A stretch of DNA of 64,000 bases from ChocPot-Mid sp043804925 (GTDB lineage Bacteria; Bacteroidota; Ignavibacteria; Kapaibacteriales; UBA2268): positions 1 to 64,000 of the forward strand of contig JAZDIP010000059.1 in NCBI GenBank assembly GCA_043804925.1. The letters run 5' to 3'. This document shows, one piece after another, positions 26,433 to 35,828 of the stretch. Each line of letters starts with the position of its first letter. The first letter of the stretch is position 1. Both the position numbers and the translations under genes were made by a program. Below the pieces are notes generated by a model, which saw nothing but the letters and a program-made list of their open reading frames with translations, searched no databases and was not told the origin of the DNA.

Positions 26433-26960
26433 ATGTACATGGCTTTTTTTTCGAAGGCAAATTGTTCTCTATTTGCAATTGTATTTGTAATTACATCTTT
26501 TTTTTCTGATACTTTAGCAGCTTCCGATAATAGTGATGCGAATTACAATGTCAAAAATATTGCCGGATTATCTTATAGCATTACTCAGATTGACAATAAA
26601 ATGGTAAATTTTATTGAATTAAGAGACCAAATATGTTATGAAATAAATGATTTCCCGATAATTCCATATTTTGAACCAAATCTGTTTATTGGCTTGTCTA
26701 AAGAAAAACCCAATTTATTTTATACCGTATTGTTCGGCATGAGAAAGAATTTTTTAGTTCGCCGTGGCTTGCTATTCTCTATGGATTTAGGTTCAGGAAT
26801 AGCTGCCGGACTAAATGATAAGGACAATGCAGGAGTAATAGGCAGAATCGGCTTCGATATTGAATATAAAAATATAATTTTGAGATGTGTTGATTTAAGC
26901 TTTGTTTCAGGATTTGCATTTAAGGGAACAGCTTCTATTGGATTGAGCTATAAATTTTAA
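26433..26960 (+). CDS. Small predicted outer-membrane barrel protein
   Basis: AAAGGAG precedes the ATG at a good distance. A signal peptide (CSLFAIVFVITSFFSDTLAA) is followed by ~140 residues of alternating strands (LFIGLSKEKPNLFYTVLFGM, GLLFSMDLGSGIAAGL), ending in ASIGLSYKF with the terminal phenylalanine of a beta-signal. It resembles the lipoprotein at 1776-2426 in its ending but is not clearly homologous. Function unknown. Confidence 0.55.
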   Translation: MYMAFFSKANCSLFAIVFVITSFFSDTLAASDNSDANYNVKNIAGLSYSITQIDNKMVNFIELRDQICYEINDFPIIPYFEPNLFIGLSKEKPNLFYTVLFGMRKNFLVRRGLLFSMDLGSGIAAGLNDKDNAGVIGRIGFDIEYKNIILRCVDLSFVSGFAFKGTASIGLSYKF

Positions 26961-26993
26961 AAAGTCATCCAGAGCTTGTCGAAGGATGCAAAA
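26961..26993. repeat. GTCATCC-AGAGCTTGTCGAAGGATG dispersed repeat
   Basis: The stretch after the barrel gene is a copy of the CTTCGACAAGCTCAG family, which recurs in the opposite orientation at 45622, 58564 and 58704. It can pair GTCATCC with GGATG across a short loop. No gene is present. Confidence 0.6.
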
Positions 26994-27076
26994 AAGTTCT
27001 CTTAAAAAATAAGTTTGTTTATATTAAAATAATTCCTTTAATTTGGTTAATATTTACTATTTGAAAGGAAATAGTT

Positions 27077-28303
27077 ATGAAAAAAATACTAAGTTTATTT
27101 TTGTTGATACTGATTGTCTGTTGTTTTATTGAATGTACGGACAGTTCTGCACCCGTTGTTAAAAATCCACCGAGGGAATTAAGCATTTCCGAAAAAGCAA
27201 TCGTTAGTTCATCCCAGAATTTTGGTCTCAACTTATTCAGGGAAGTTAATAAAGAGGAAGGTAATAATAATGTATTTATTTCACCTTTGAGTGTTTCAAT
27301 GGCACTGGGCATGACATATAACGGTGCTGACGGAATTACACGAGAAGAAATGCAAAAGACTCTCGAGTTTATTGGTTTAAGTGATAAAGAAATAAATGAA
27401 TCATACAAAAATCTCATCAATCTTTTAAGGGGACTCGATGATAAGGTGATTTTTCAAATTGCAAATTCTATTTGGTACCGATTGGGGTGGCAATTCGAAG
27501 AAGATTTTTTGAATATTAATAAAACATACTTCGGAGCTAAGATTAGTGGTTTGGATTTCGATGACCCACAGGCACCTGTCATTATTAACAAATGGGTTGA
27601 AGACAATACCAATGGGAAAATCAAGGAAATTGTTAAGCCACCAATTAATCCTCTTACAGTAATGTTCCTGATTAATGCAATTTATTTTAAAGGCGACTGG
27701 ACTTATGAGTTTGATAAGAAATTAACCCAAGATGGAGATTTCAATAAACCTGATGGCTCAAAGGTGCTATGCAAACTGATGGAGCAGAAAGGTAAGTTCC
27801 AGTATTTCTATAACGAAGATTTTCAGGCAGTTGATTTACCTTATGGAGACGGGCTTTACAGAATGACTGTGTTTTTACCTCGCGAAACAAAAGATATTGA
27901 TAGCTTTATCGAGGAATTTAATAATGCTGATTGGAGCAAATGGATGAGCAGTTTTACCGAACAGGAAGGGCTGTTGTATTTACCAAAATTTAAGCTCGAA
28001 TATGAAATTTCGTTAAATGAAGTACTGAAAGCTTTAGGTATGGAATCTGCTTTTACTGATAAAGCAGATTTTACGAGGATGTTTAAGCCCGGGGGATTAT
28101 CTGTCAGTGAAGTCAAACATAAAACATACGTTGATGTTAACGAGGAAGGCACAGAAGCTGCTGCTGTTACTTCTGTGGAGGTTGGTTATACTTCCCCACA
28201 TGGATTTGGTATGCTTGTAAACCGCCCTTTCGTTTTTGCAATACGTGAAAATCATTCAGGGACGATATTGTTCATCGGGAAAATAGTTGAACCAAAGTTA
28301 TAA
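27077..28303 (+). CDS. Serpin-family protease inhibitor, probably surface-exposed
   Basis: An N-terminal hydrophobic signal contains cysteines (LIVC, FIEC) that could serve for lipidation, though neither is a textbook lipobox. The rest is a full serpin: NVFISPLSVSMALGMTYNGA, FLINAIYFKGDWTYEFD and the hinge EEGTEAAAVTS, followed by the reactive loop and NRPFVFAIRENHSGTILFIG. By counting from the hinge, the P1-P1' bond lies near the Thr-Ser of GYTSPH, but this is approximate. The intact hinge with small residues suggests an inhibitory serpin able to insert its loop. Target proteases are unknown. Confidence 0.92.
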   Translation: MKKILSLFLLILIVCCFIECTDSSAPVVKNPPRELSISEKAIVSSSQNFGLNLFREVNKEEGNNNVFISPLSVSMALGMTYNGADGITREEMQKTLEFIGLSDKEINESYKNLINLLRGLDDKVIFQIANSIWYRLGWQFEEDFLNINKTYFGAKISGLDFDDPQAPVIINKWVEDNTNGKIKEIVKPPINPLTVMFLINAIYFKGDWTYEFDKKLTQDGDFNKPDGSKVLCKLMEQKGKFQYFYNEDFQAVDLPYGDGLYRMTVFLPRETKDIDSFIEEFNNADWSKWMSSFTEQEGLLYLPKFKLEYEISLNEVLKALGMESAFTDKADFTRMFKPGGLSVSEVKHKTYVDVNEEGTEAAAVTSVEVGYTSPHGFGMLVNRPFVFAIRENHSGTILFIGKIVEPKL

Positions 28304-28342
28304 AAAAAACTGTTTCTTAATTATTTATGAAGGGTAAAATAG

Positions 28343-28460
28343 AATAGATTGCTTCGTCACTAGGTTCATTGCAATGACCTGTTGTTTTTTTCCTTGCAAT
28401 GAACTGTTGAGACAGCCCCATAGCAATTAAGTTCCAATGATATATTCCCTAGCAAGAAAC
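28343..28460. repeat. Degenerate REP-like units before element copy C
   Basis: ATTGCTTCGTCACTAGG...TTGCAATGAC and a second TTGCAATGAAC unit are decayed forms of the ATTGC...GCAAT hairpin. They lie between the serpin and the intact element. No gene is visible. Confidence 0.5.
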
Positions 28461-29146
28461 GGTTCTTCGCTAAATGAAGTGGGTAATTTTAAGTTAATAC
28501 AAATTCACTTAATAACTAAAGATTGCTTCATCCCGATGAATCGGGATTCGCAATGACTTGTGCGGATTGTTGCTGTCCTGCGGACAGTAAACATATATAA
28601 TCCGTCATTGCGAGGAGCGAAGCGACGAAGCAATCTTTCGTCATCAGGAGATTGCTTCACTGCGTTCGCAATGACACGATTGAGAACGTCATTGCGAGGA
28701 ACGAAGTGACGAAGCAATCTCTGTGCAAGTTTGCTACAATTCACTTAAGTCCTTCCACTCTGAATTTATACAATTTATCAACTCCTCCTTTTTCTTTCTT
28801 GATCCTGCCTTAATTTGTTTTTCACGTGCAATAGCATCATCAATTCTTTCGAATATTTCAAAATAAACCAGTTTATTAATGTTATATTTTTTTGTAAATC
28901 CTTCATGCAATTTATTTTTGTGCTCATACATTCGCCTCCCTAAATCATTAGTAACTCCTGTGTATAGAACAGTATTATTCTTGTTTGTCATGATATAAAT
29001 ATAATATTGATTATCCATAGAAACCTTCCATACCCTTCAGGAGATTGCTTCACTGCGTTCGCAATGACACGATTGAGAACGTCATTGCGAGGAACGAAGT
29101 GACGAGCAATCTTTTCAATTTTACCCACTATTAATAATGAAGAACC
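28461..29146. mobile_element. Hairpin-rich element copy C carrying a GIY-YIG nuclease gene
   Basis: It starts GGTTCTTC...AGTGGGTAA and ends TTTTACCCACT...GAAGAACC like copies A and B, but is 686 bases long. The extra length is a ~316-base block holding a GIY-YIG ORF, flanked by direct repeats at 28644-28720 and 29037-29112. The two repeats differ by a single missing base. The structure looks like insertion of a nuclease cassette plus one repeat unit into a pre-existing element, or like the full-length parent of elements A and B. Confidence 0.7.
28734..29018 (-). CDS. Single-domain GIY-YIG endonuclease
   Basis: The 94-residue protein has the GIY-YIG core in order: YYIYIM (residues 5-10), YTGVTNDLGRRMYEH with the catalytic arginine, and the metal-binding glutamate in IAREKQIKAGSRKKK. 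It resembles the UPF0213/YhbQ branch and has no extra DNA-binding domain. Such small proteins are often multicopy in Bacteroidota. Here the gene is the only ORF inside a repeat element (28461-29146) and is bounded by 76-77 base direct repeats. The upstream region has no obvious ribosome-binding site. Confidence 0.9.
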   Translation of the reverse strand: MDNQYYIYIMTNKNNTVLYTGVTNDLGRRMYEHKNKLHEGFTKKYNINKLVYFEIFERIDDAIAREKQIKAGSRKKKEELINCINSEWKDLSEL

Positions 29147-29147
29147 C

Positions 29148-29183
29148 AAAAAACTCTTCATCTAACGAAAAGATGAAGAGTTT
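29148..29183 (-). terminator. Intrinsic terminator of the 29227-31518 gene
   Basis: On the minus strand a 12-bp perfect stem (AAACTCTTCATC with GATGAAGAGTTT) with a nine-base loop is followed by a U-rich tract. It lies ~45 bases after the stop codon and immediately beside the end of element copy C. Confidence 0.85.
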
Positions 29184-29226
29184 CTTATTCTCAAAAAATA
29201 ACAGTCTAACTAACTAACAGTCCGAA

Positions 29227-31518
29227 CTACTTGATAACCGCTAATGGTAACCTGACAATATCCCCGTTTGCAGAGCCGACGATATAATACATGCCCGATG
29301 ACAAATCGTCTGTCTTGAACGGAATGCCGTAATCACCGGAAGAAACTCTGCCGGTTTTAAATTCTTTAATCTTGTTACCTAACAAATCAACAAGGTAAAG
29401 TTGAAGATTTACTTCCGAAAACGAATTAATAGTAAAGAATAATGTAGAAGCTCCGGTAATAGGATTAGGTATTGCTTTGACCGATAGAATTCCGTTTTGG
29501 CTTGTTCCTTCTTCAACTACTCCAATTCCCTGTGCAGTATCTTTCGCAATTGCAGTGATAGATACTTCCGAATTCAATTCTGTGATAGGATTATCCATTT
29601 CATCCATTAACTCGATTAAAACTTTTCCGTTATAAGTTTTGGCTTCTTTTGGAGTGAACTCAACTTTTACTTTTCGTTTTTTCTGAGGTCCGTTTAGCCA
29701 TAAAGCCCAAGGCAGTTGTTCACTGAAATCTTCATCATTTTTATCGAGCAGTTTGAAAACTCCTCCAAAATTATCTTCAAGTTCAAGCTTATAAATATAG
29801 AGTAACTTTGTCCCCATATTTTCAATTGTAAAATCGGAACTGCTTTGCTGTCCCAATTCTGTTGAATCAATCATCAAATCTGTGCTGGTAAGAGTTATAG
29901 CGGCATCTGTATCGCCTCCTCTCGATATACCTTTAAGATAAATCCACAAAGTATCTTCCTTATAGTTAACTGCATTGTAAGGGACGATTCCAATAGTATC
30001 ATAGAATGTGCCGACAGCACCGGTAGGAGCAAATTTGATTGACCGTCTTATGGTATCAGTGCCTGGTTGTATGGTAATTGACCATTCGTATCCTGTGGCA
30101 TACATGAATGGCGGCTGATTTTCGCGGGGCCAATAGAATTTTTGCATAATAAATAATGGTGCTACACCCGGATTAATCATTTCAATATCCAAAGTATCTT
30201 TTTCGTTTGGTGCAATCGTACCGAAATCCAAAACATTGCTGATAACTGCAAGACGCGGACCTGCTTCGGGTTTTTTGCCTCCGTAACCGTTGACTTCTAT
30301 GCTCAGCAAGTCACCTTCGAAAGCATTGGATACTACGTTGAAATAATCCTCGAGGTACTCTTCTGCTTCCGGTTTGAATTTTATCGGTACATATACGTAT
30401 TCTCCGGGTTCCAAAGTAACCTCGAGCTCATCTGTTTCAACAGTGAATCCCGAATAAGAGGGGTCGTCCAAGTACATATCGTAAATCTCCAAGGTTTCCG
30501 TACCTTTATTGGTTATTTTAACTTCCTTGGTTAAACTGTCGGAAACGGCAATGGTTCCAAATTCCAATGGATTCACATTGAATTCAAGTCGCGGTCCCGG
30601 TTGCGGCAAATCGGAAGTACACCAAATCATAGCATACCAAAGTTCCTCCATGAAGTAGGGCATATAAGTTGAAGCAGCGGCTACTTCGAATCCGGTACTC
30701 CAAAACATAATTTTAGAATCCTGTGCAGGATTGGAACTTGGCTTTTGAACGCGTACGCCAATAATAGTATCAGTCGGTTCATAAACGTATATGTCAGGAT
30801 AATCACACTTCCATGTAAAAAACTCACAGGGGATTGTTGTTTCGGGAAGTCTTGTGCCGTCTATGGCTTCAATATAGGGGCGGGACCTCCAGGGAAACAT
30901 AGGGTCTACATTATTTTCAGAAGCAGCTATATTGCATCTTTTTGGATACCCCTTGGTTACTTCGTCTGCATCAAAAGCTTTTATTGTAAAGTGCTTTGGC
31001 GTCCAGGAATTACCGGATATCGTGCAGGTTTGTAACATTCCCAAATAAGCATTTTGGTCAATGCCGAGATAGTCTGCAAAGAATTGCTGGACTTCGGGGT
31101 CTCGCTGATTTGAACCCGGGTCAAAAGCCCAATACAATAAAAAGTTTCCTATTAAAATCACTCTTTTACCAATATCGAGCATATTTTTAATTTCAGTAAC
31201 AATTCTCCTGCCTGATGATACTCCACTGTATTGCAAAGGTTGGTTACCCATGTAAAATACTGCCACTTCGAAATTGGTCAAGCTTTTACCCGAAGCGAAA
31301 AAAGCGTCATAGCCGGATTTTAACAGATTTTCAGTAAAAAAACCATTGGTATTTAATGGCGCCCAATATCCGTCGTCAATACCGTTCGAAATAATGGTAC
31401 CTTCTGTATTATACACATTATCTATGTCTTTGAAAAAAACATAGGTTCTTTCTTGTGCGACAATGTTGGCAGTGATGAAGAACAAAACCAATGTCAAAAT
31501 CGTGTATTTAAGTTTCAT
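29227..31518 (-). CDS. Secreted Ig-repeat protein with T9SS sorting domain
   Basis: The signal peptide is MKLKYTILTLVLFFITANIVAQ. Residues ~25-320 resemble a glutamine-amidotransferase-like or flavodoxin-like N-terminal domain (GYDAFFASGKSLTNFEVAVFYMG, IGKRVILIGNFLLYW), without visible catalytic residues. Three ASPM/Hydin-type Ig modules follow (PLEFGTIAVSDSLTKEVKI, VLDFGTIAPNEKDTLDI, LMIDSTELGQQSSSDFTI). The C-terminus (IPNPITGASTLFF through SSGMYYIVGSANG) is a T9SS type A sorting domain. It is predicted to be exported to the cell surface. Function unknown. Confidence 0.78.
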   Translation of the reverse strand: MKLKYTILTLVLFFITANIVAQERTYVFFKDIDNVYNTEGTIISNGIDDGYWAPLNTNGFFTENLLKSGYDAFFASGKSLTNFEVAVFYMGNQPLQYSGVSSGRRIVTEIKNMLDIGKRVILIGNFLLYWAFDPGSNQRDPEVQQFFADYLGIDQNAYLGMLQTCTISGNSWTPKHFTIKAFDADEVTKGYPKRCNIAASENNVDPMFPWRSRPYIEAIDGTRLPETTIPCEFFTWKCDYPDIYVYEPTDTIIGVRVQKPSSNPAQDSKIMFWSTGFEVAAASTYMPYFMEELWYAMIWCTSDLPQPGPRLEFNVNPLEFGTIAVSDSLTKEVKITNKGTETLEIYDMYLDDPSYSGFTVETDELEVTLEPGEYVYVPIKFKPEAEEYLEDYFNVVSNAFEGDLLSIEVNGYGGKKPEAGPRLAVISNVLDFGTIAPNEKDTLDIEMINPGVAPLFIMQKFYWPRENQPPFMYATGYEWSITIQPGTDTIRRSIKFAPTGAVGTFYDTIGIVPYNAVNYKEDTLWIYLKGISRGGDTDAAITLTSTDLMIDSTELGQQSSSDFTIENMGTKLLYIYKLELEDNFGGVFKLLDKNDEDFSEQLPWALWLNGPQKKRKVKVEFTPKEAKTYNGKVLIELMDEMDNPITELNSEVSITAIAKDTAQGIGVVEEGTSQNGILSVKAIPNPITGASTLFFTINSFSEVNLQLYLVDLLGNKIKEFKTGRVSSGDYGIPFKTDDLSSGMYYIVGSANGDIVRLPLAVIK

Positions 31519-31700
31519 GACAACTCCAATTTATATATAATTAAAACTAATTGTCCATTTTATAAAATACTAACTAACTTATTAACCGAATAAATTACAA
31601 TTAAATTTTAATAATTTCAAAAAAATTTTGTAAAATATAGCGATTTTATTGAAAAATAGTTAAAATTACTACAAAGAACAAAAAAAAGAGGGTAGTAAGA

Positions 31701-31852
31701 GATTGCTTCGTCGCTGCGCTCCTCGCAATGACGGCAAGGGATTGCTTCGTCGCTGTGCTCCTCGCAATGACGGCAAGGGGGATTGCTTCGTCGCTGCGTT
31801 TCTCGCAATGACCGCAAGGGATTGCTTCGTCGCTGCGCTCCTCGCAATGACG
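31701..31852. repeat. Four-unit tandem array of REP-like hairpins
   Basis: Four units of ATTGCTTCGTCGCTGCGCTC-CTCGCAATGACGGCAAGGG, with spacing of 39, 41 and 39 bases, lie upstream of the T9SS gene. Each unit folds through ATTGC/GCAAT. Units differ at single positions (GTGCTC in unit 2, GTTTCT in unit 3). There are no unique spacers, so it is not a CRISPR. Reading frames through it are artefacts. Confidence 0.8.
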
Positions 31853-31965
31853 ATATAGCGGTTATAGTCCGAAGGACAGCATCAACACCCTCATGTCATT
31901 GGGAAAGCAGGATTCCTGATTTACATTCTAATTTCTATTTTCTATTTTCTATCTTCTATTTTCTA
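31853..31965. repeat. Degenerate REP and TTTCTAT microsatellite
   Basis: GTCCGAAGGAC and GTCATTGGGAAAGCAGGATTC are partial hairpins. They are followed by five or six copies of the 7-base word TTTCTAT/ATTTTCT ending at the P-type ATPase stop codon. The same word in reverse orientation forms the 58480-58670 arrays. Confidence 0.6.
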
Positions 31966-34746
31966 TTAAAAGTCCCTGCCGGGCTTTTTCATAGCCGCTT
32001 GATTGATGTCTTCGCGAACTTTTCCTTTTGCATTGTCATAAAGCGCATGAGATATTTTAATAATCTCTACTATGATAATAATAGAGAAAGTTAATCCAAA
32101 TACGGTTAGCCAGTCAAAGAATGTCAAAGGCACAGTATCGAGTAAAGTATTCATAAATGGTAATACAACAGCAGAAACCTGAAGACCGATAGCCAAAAGC
32201 ATCACAGCTAATAATATAGGGTTTTTTCCAATGCTTGCTTTATCTATTTTTTCACCGCCGGTATAAGGCAGAGTGATTAACAAAGACCTGTCAATTGACC
32301 TCGAATTTTGAACATTCCAAATTTGAAAGAAAGCCAAAACACAAAAAGCCAAAGTTCTTGAGTAAGCTAATTCCTCGGGAGAAGCATTGAATATGTCCGG
32401 AACCGAGAAATAAAAGACACCAAGGGTTCCGAGCATCATAATGAAACCTGCAGCTAACATACGATACCACATTTTTTTTGATATTAGAGGTTCTTCCTTT
32501 TTACGGGGAAGGAACACCATCACATCGCCATGTTCTTTTTCAAAAGCCAAAGGAAATGTTGAAGTGCCATCAGTTACTAAATTAATCCATAGCAACTGGG
32601 CAGGTAAGACAGGTAAAGGTAAGCCGACCAAGACAGAAGCTGCAATGGTTAGAAGACCTCCAAAACTTGTTGCAAGAATATACATTACAATATGCTGTAA
32701 ATTTTGTAGGACGACTCTACCCCTTCTGACAGCTTTTACAATTGTAGCGAAATTATCATCCATAAGAATCATGTGTGAAGATTCCTTTGCAACATCCGTC
32801 CCGCTACCCATAGCAACGCCAATATCTGCCTGTTTTAATGCAGGTGCATCGTTAACCCCGTCACCGGTCATGGCAACAGTGTAGTTATGTCTTTGCAATT
32901 GTTTGACGATTCTGAATTTATGATGTGGTGCAACCCGGGCATAGACATCAATATCCGGTACTTTTTCAAATAACTCGTCGTCGGTTAGTTCGTCAATTTC
33001 CATACCGTTGATAGCCGCAGGAAGTTTTTTGCCTTTTCCGATACCTACGGATTTTGCAACGGCTTGTGCAGTACGTGAATGGTCTCCCTTTATCATAACG
33101 ACTCTAATACCTGCATGGTGGCATTTTTTAACGGCAATAGCGGCTTCGGGCCTTATAGCATCTTCAATACCGGCAAAACCAACGAAATTCAAATCCTGAA
33201 GGTTATCAATATCAATTTTATCTATATTTGATTTTTCAATACCAGCCAGTGCTAAAACTCTAAGTCCGTCTTTGGAAAATTCGACAATCTTTTTGCGTAA
33301 GTATTCAATATCAATTGGTTTTAATGTTTCGTCCAAAGCCGTCATGCTTTTGCAACGAGCCAGGATATTTTCCGGAGCGCCTTTTACATAAATACAATCT
33401 TCATTGTTGTGAATAGCCCGGACAGCCATCATTTGGTTTTCAGATTCAAAGGGAATATCAACAGATACCTGACATTCGGAGCATTTATATCCAAGTTTTT
33501 CTGCGGTAATCATCAATGCGGCTTCGGTCGGGTCTCCGTCAACTTTCCACTCAGTTCCGTTTTCGGTTATTGTAGATTCGGTACATAATGCAGATATTTT
33601 TGCAAAATTGTCCATAGCAGGAAATTCACCAAATTTTACGGGTTTACCGGTATCACGTTCTATAACCGAACCTTCTTTTGAGTAACCGCTTCCAATTACT
33701 TTGAAGGTACTATCACCGCAGAAAATGCGGGTTACTGTCATTTGATTTTTTGTCAGAGTACCGGTTTTGTCGGTGCAAATGACATTACATGAACCTAAAG
33801 TTTCGACAGCGGCAAGTTTTTTTACGATAGCGTTATTTTTTGCCATTTGAGAAATACCGATAGATAAGGTGATTGTAACGGCAACCGGAAGACCTTCGGG
33901 AATAGCCGAGACAGCTAATCCAACGGAAGTAAGGAACATTGTTAACCAGTTAATATCTCTCAGGAATCCTATTAAAAAGATGGCGGCAACGGTTGACATA
34001 ATGCCGATACTGAGAATTTTACTGAACCGGGCAATTTGTATCTGCAAAGGAGAAATTGTTTCATCGGCTTCGGCTACTCGTTTTGAAATTTTACCGAACT
34101 CGGTACTTGAACCAACATTCGTAACAATTCCAATACCGCGTCCTTTTTGAACGATAGTACCGGAATATATCATTGTTACCCTGTCACCCAAAGGACATTT
34201 TTCCGGTATTTGCTCGCTAGCATCTTTAACGATAGCGAATGATTCACCAGTTAACATGGATTCGTCAACAATTAGATTTTGTGTCTCAACCAATCTTGCA
34301 TCTGCGGGAGAACGGACACCGCTTTCGAGAAGAATAATATCGCCAACAACAACTTCGTTTGTAGGTATGGAAATATGTTCACCGTCGCGTATGACTTTTG
34401 CAGTCGGAGCTGCCATTTGTCTAAGGGCATTCAAGGCATCCGATGCTCTTCTTTCCTGAATAAAACCTATTACCGAATTCAAAATAACGACAGCAGCTAT
34501 AACGAAAGTATCTTTTAATTCGGCTAAAAAAGCATTAAGGATTGCCGCTACCATTAATATATAAAGAACCGGATTATGGAATTGTTCCAATAATAGTAAA
34601 ATTGCCGGTTTTGGTTTTTCGACAATTAAATCGTTAATTCCGTATTTCTCTCTCATTTTTGGGACAATATCAGATTTGAGTCCATCTTTAAGAGAAGTAC
34701 TGAAATTATCCAATGTTTCCTGAACGCTTTTTGAATGCCAAGGCAT
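31966..34746 (-). CDS. P-type Ca2+-transporting ATPase (P2A-like)
   Basis: This is a full-length 926-residue pump with an N-terminal cation-ATPase domain, the actuator loop TGES (166-169), the phosphorylation site CTDKTGTLTKNQMT (Asp326), the nucleotide-domain motif YVKGAPE, and the hinge GDGVNDAPALKQADIGVAMG. The ion-site helix 4 sequence AIPEGLP (281-287) and helix 6 NLVTDG match SERCA/PMCA-type Ca2+ site II. Export of calcium (or manganese) across the inner membrane is expected. It has about ten membrane helices. No partner gene is adjacent. Confidence 0.92.
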   Translation of the reverse strand: MPWHSKSVQETLDNFSTSLKDGLKSDIVPKMREKYGINDLIVEKPKPAILLLLEQFHNPVLYILMVAAILNAFLAELKDTFVIAAVVILNSVIGFIQERRASDALNALRQMAAPTAKVIRDGEHISIPTNEVVVGDIILLESGVRSPADARLVETQNLIVDESMLTGESFAIVKDASEQIPEKCPLGDRVTMIYSGTIVQKGRGIGIVTNVGSSTEFGKISKRVAEADETISPLQIQIARFSKILSIGIMSTVAAIFLIGFLRDINWLTMFLTSVGLAVSAIPEGLPVAVTITLSIGISQMAKNNAIVKKLAAVETLGSCNVICTDKTGTLTKNQMTVTRIFCGDSTFKVIGSGYSKEGSVIERDTGKPVKFGEFPAMDNFAKISALCTESTITENGTEWKVDGDPTEAALMITAEKLGYKCSECQVSVDIPFESENQMMAVRAIHNNEDCIYVKGAPENILARCKSMTALDETLKPIDIEYLRKKIVEFSKDGLRVLALAGIEKSNIDKIDIDNLQDLNFVGFAGIEDAIRPEAAIAVKKCHHAGIRVVMIKGDHSRTAQAVAKSVGIGKGKKLPAAINGMEIDELTDDELFEKVPDIDVYARVAPHHKFRIVKQLQRHNYTVAMTGDGVNDAPALKQADIGVAMGSGTDVAKESSHMILMDDNFATIVKAVRRGRVVLQNLQHIVMYILATSFGGLLTIAASVLVGLPLPVLPAQLLWINLVTDGTSTFPLAFEKEHGDVMVFLPRKKEEPLISKKMWYRMLAAGFIMMLGTLGVFYFSVPDIFNASPEELAYSRTLAFCVLAFFQIWNVQNSRSIDRSLLITLPYTGGEKIDKASIGKNPILLAVMLLAIGLQVSAVVLPFMNTLLDTVPLTFFDWLTVFGLTFSIIIIVEIIKISHALYDNAKGKVREDINQAAMKKPGRDF

Positions 34747-34892
34747 AATTTAATATATATTATTTTTTAATTTACTTATACAAAGATATAAATTTAACTA
34801 AAATTTAACAATTATTATAGTAAAATTTATATAAGTTAATAAGACTAACACTGTAAGAAAAAAAATCCTCAAATTATTTATAGATTAAAATG

Positions 34893-35693
34893 TCAAAATA
34901 TTTTGATTGCCCATTTTATATTATTGTCCTTTTCTATTTTATTTTCAATTTTGTCATCAAGAATCCACAAAAAATTCAGTCCGCTACGTTTTTCAATTTC
35001 GTCAATAGTTACTAAGTGATTTATTAACTTGCCGTTTTTATCAACAATCTGATTGAAAATAAATGCAGCATATTCAAATCTGTTTTTATCAACCGGAATA
35101 CAGATAATTTTCCAGTAAGCGCTTGGTACTTTGTGAGGTTCGTCTGCTTTAGGGAGTTTTTCCATATTTTTTTCATATAAGGGACCTGTCATAACGTAAA
35201 TAACATCAAATGTATCTGTTAATTTTCGCTCTTTGTCTTCCAGTTGTTTCCAAAGTCCCCTATTGAGTTCCGTATTCTGAGGTGTGATATTAGATAAATA
35301 GTTTGTTTCATAACAGCTTTCCCAACCTTTGAATGATGCAAGAGGTGCCTGATGACCTCTGTCAATGCCGAGCTTTTCCGGTGCATTTTTGTAATCATCC
35401 GGTTCTAATGTTTCGTTTTCATCGAGCCATGGGTCAGCTTTCCATTTTCTGTCAGGTGCTTTGTTATTGCCTCCAATCGTCTCTTTATCAAGACGATAGC
35501 AAACCCAGTCGGCAAATTTCGTATTGTCATTACTGCTAAGAGCATAAATGTCCCTGATTATCATATCATTGCTTGCAGGAGTGCCTGTTGGGTATCCATA
35601 GAAAAAATGCTTGCAATATATTTCCGGTGTTTGCGAAAATGTGCCTGCATTAATTAAGAAAATCAGAAACAATATTAAGGTTACTTTTTTCAT
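34893..35693 (-). CDS. Secreted DNA/RNA non-specific endonuclease
   Basis: After a signal peptide (MKKVTLILFLIFLINAGTFS), the protein shows the beta-beta-alpha metal nuclease motif DRGHQAPLASF, with the catalytic histidine at residue 114, and the metal-binding asparagine region NITPQNTELNRGLW. It matches the Serratia NucA/DNA_RNA_non-specific endonuclease family at a normal length of 266 residues. It probably acts in the periplasm or outside the cell for nutrient nucleic acid breakdown. Confidence 0.92.
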   Translation of the reverse strand: MKKVTLILFLIFLINAGTFSQTPEIYCKHFFYGYPTGTPASNDMIIRDIYALSSNDNTKFADWVCYRLDKETIGGNNKAPDRKWKADPWLDENETLEPDDYKNAPEKLGIDRGHQAPLASFKGWESCYETNYLSNITPQNTELNRGLWKQLEDKERKLTDTFDVIYVMTGPLYEKNMEKLPKADEPHKVPSAYWKIICIPVDKNRFEYAAFIFNQIVDKNGKLINHLVTIDEIEKRSGLNFLWILDDKIENKIEKDNNIKWAIKIF

Positions 35694-35828
35694 AGCTTAT
35701 TTTTTTTATAATTTAAATTCTGCTGTTTCATCCAAAATTAACTAATAATTGACAATTTTTTCTACTTTTCCATCCTTCTGCACGTTTTTCGGTCTTTCAA
35801 TTATTAACTGTTAATTGTCAATTATATG

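Noticed and set aside
25565..28744. Long minus-strand reading frames at 25565-25786, 25879-26145 and 28505-28744 with similar translations.
   Set aside because: They simply translate the hairpin element on the minus strand; they have no start signals and follow the repeat boundaries, so they are not genes.
31701..31852. Possible CRISPR array from evenly spaced 39-41 base repeats.
   Set aside because: The repeats are contiguous, with no unique spacers, and no cas genes are present; the 45620 and 58464 arrays fail for the same reason.
31617..32094. Reading frames through the REP array (31617-31847 minus, 31783-32094 plus).
   Set aside because: They are generated by the four tandem repeat units and the end of the ATPase gene; no ribosome-binding site or domain is present.
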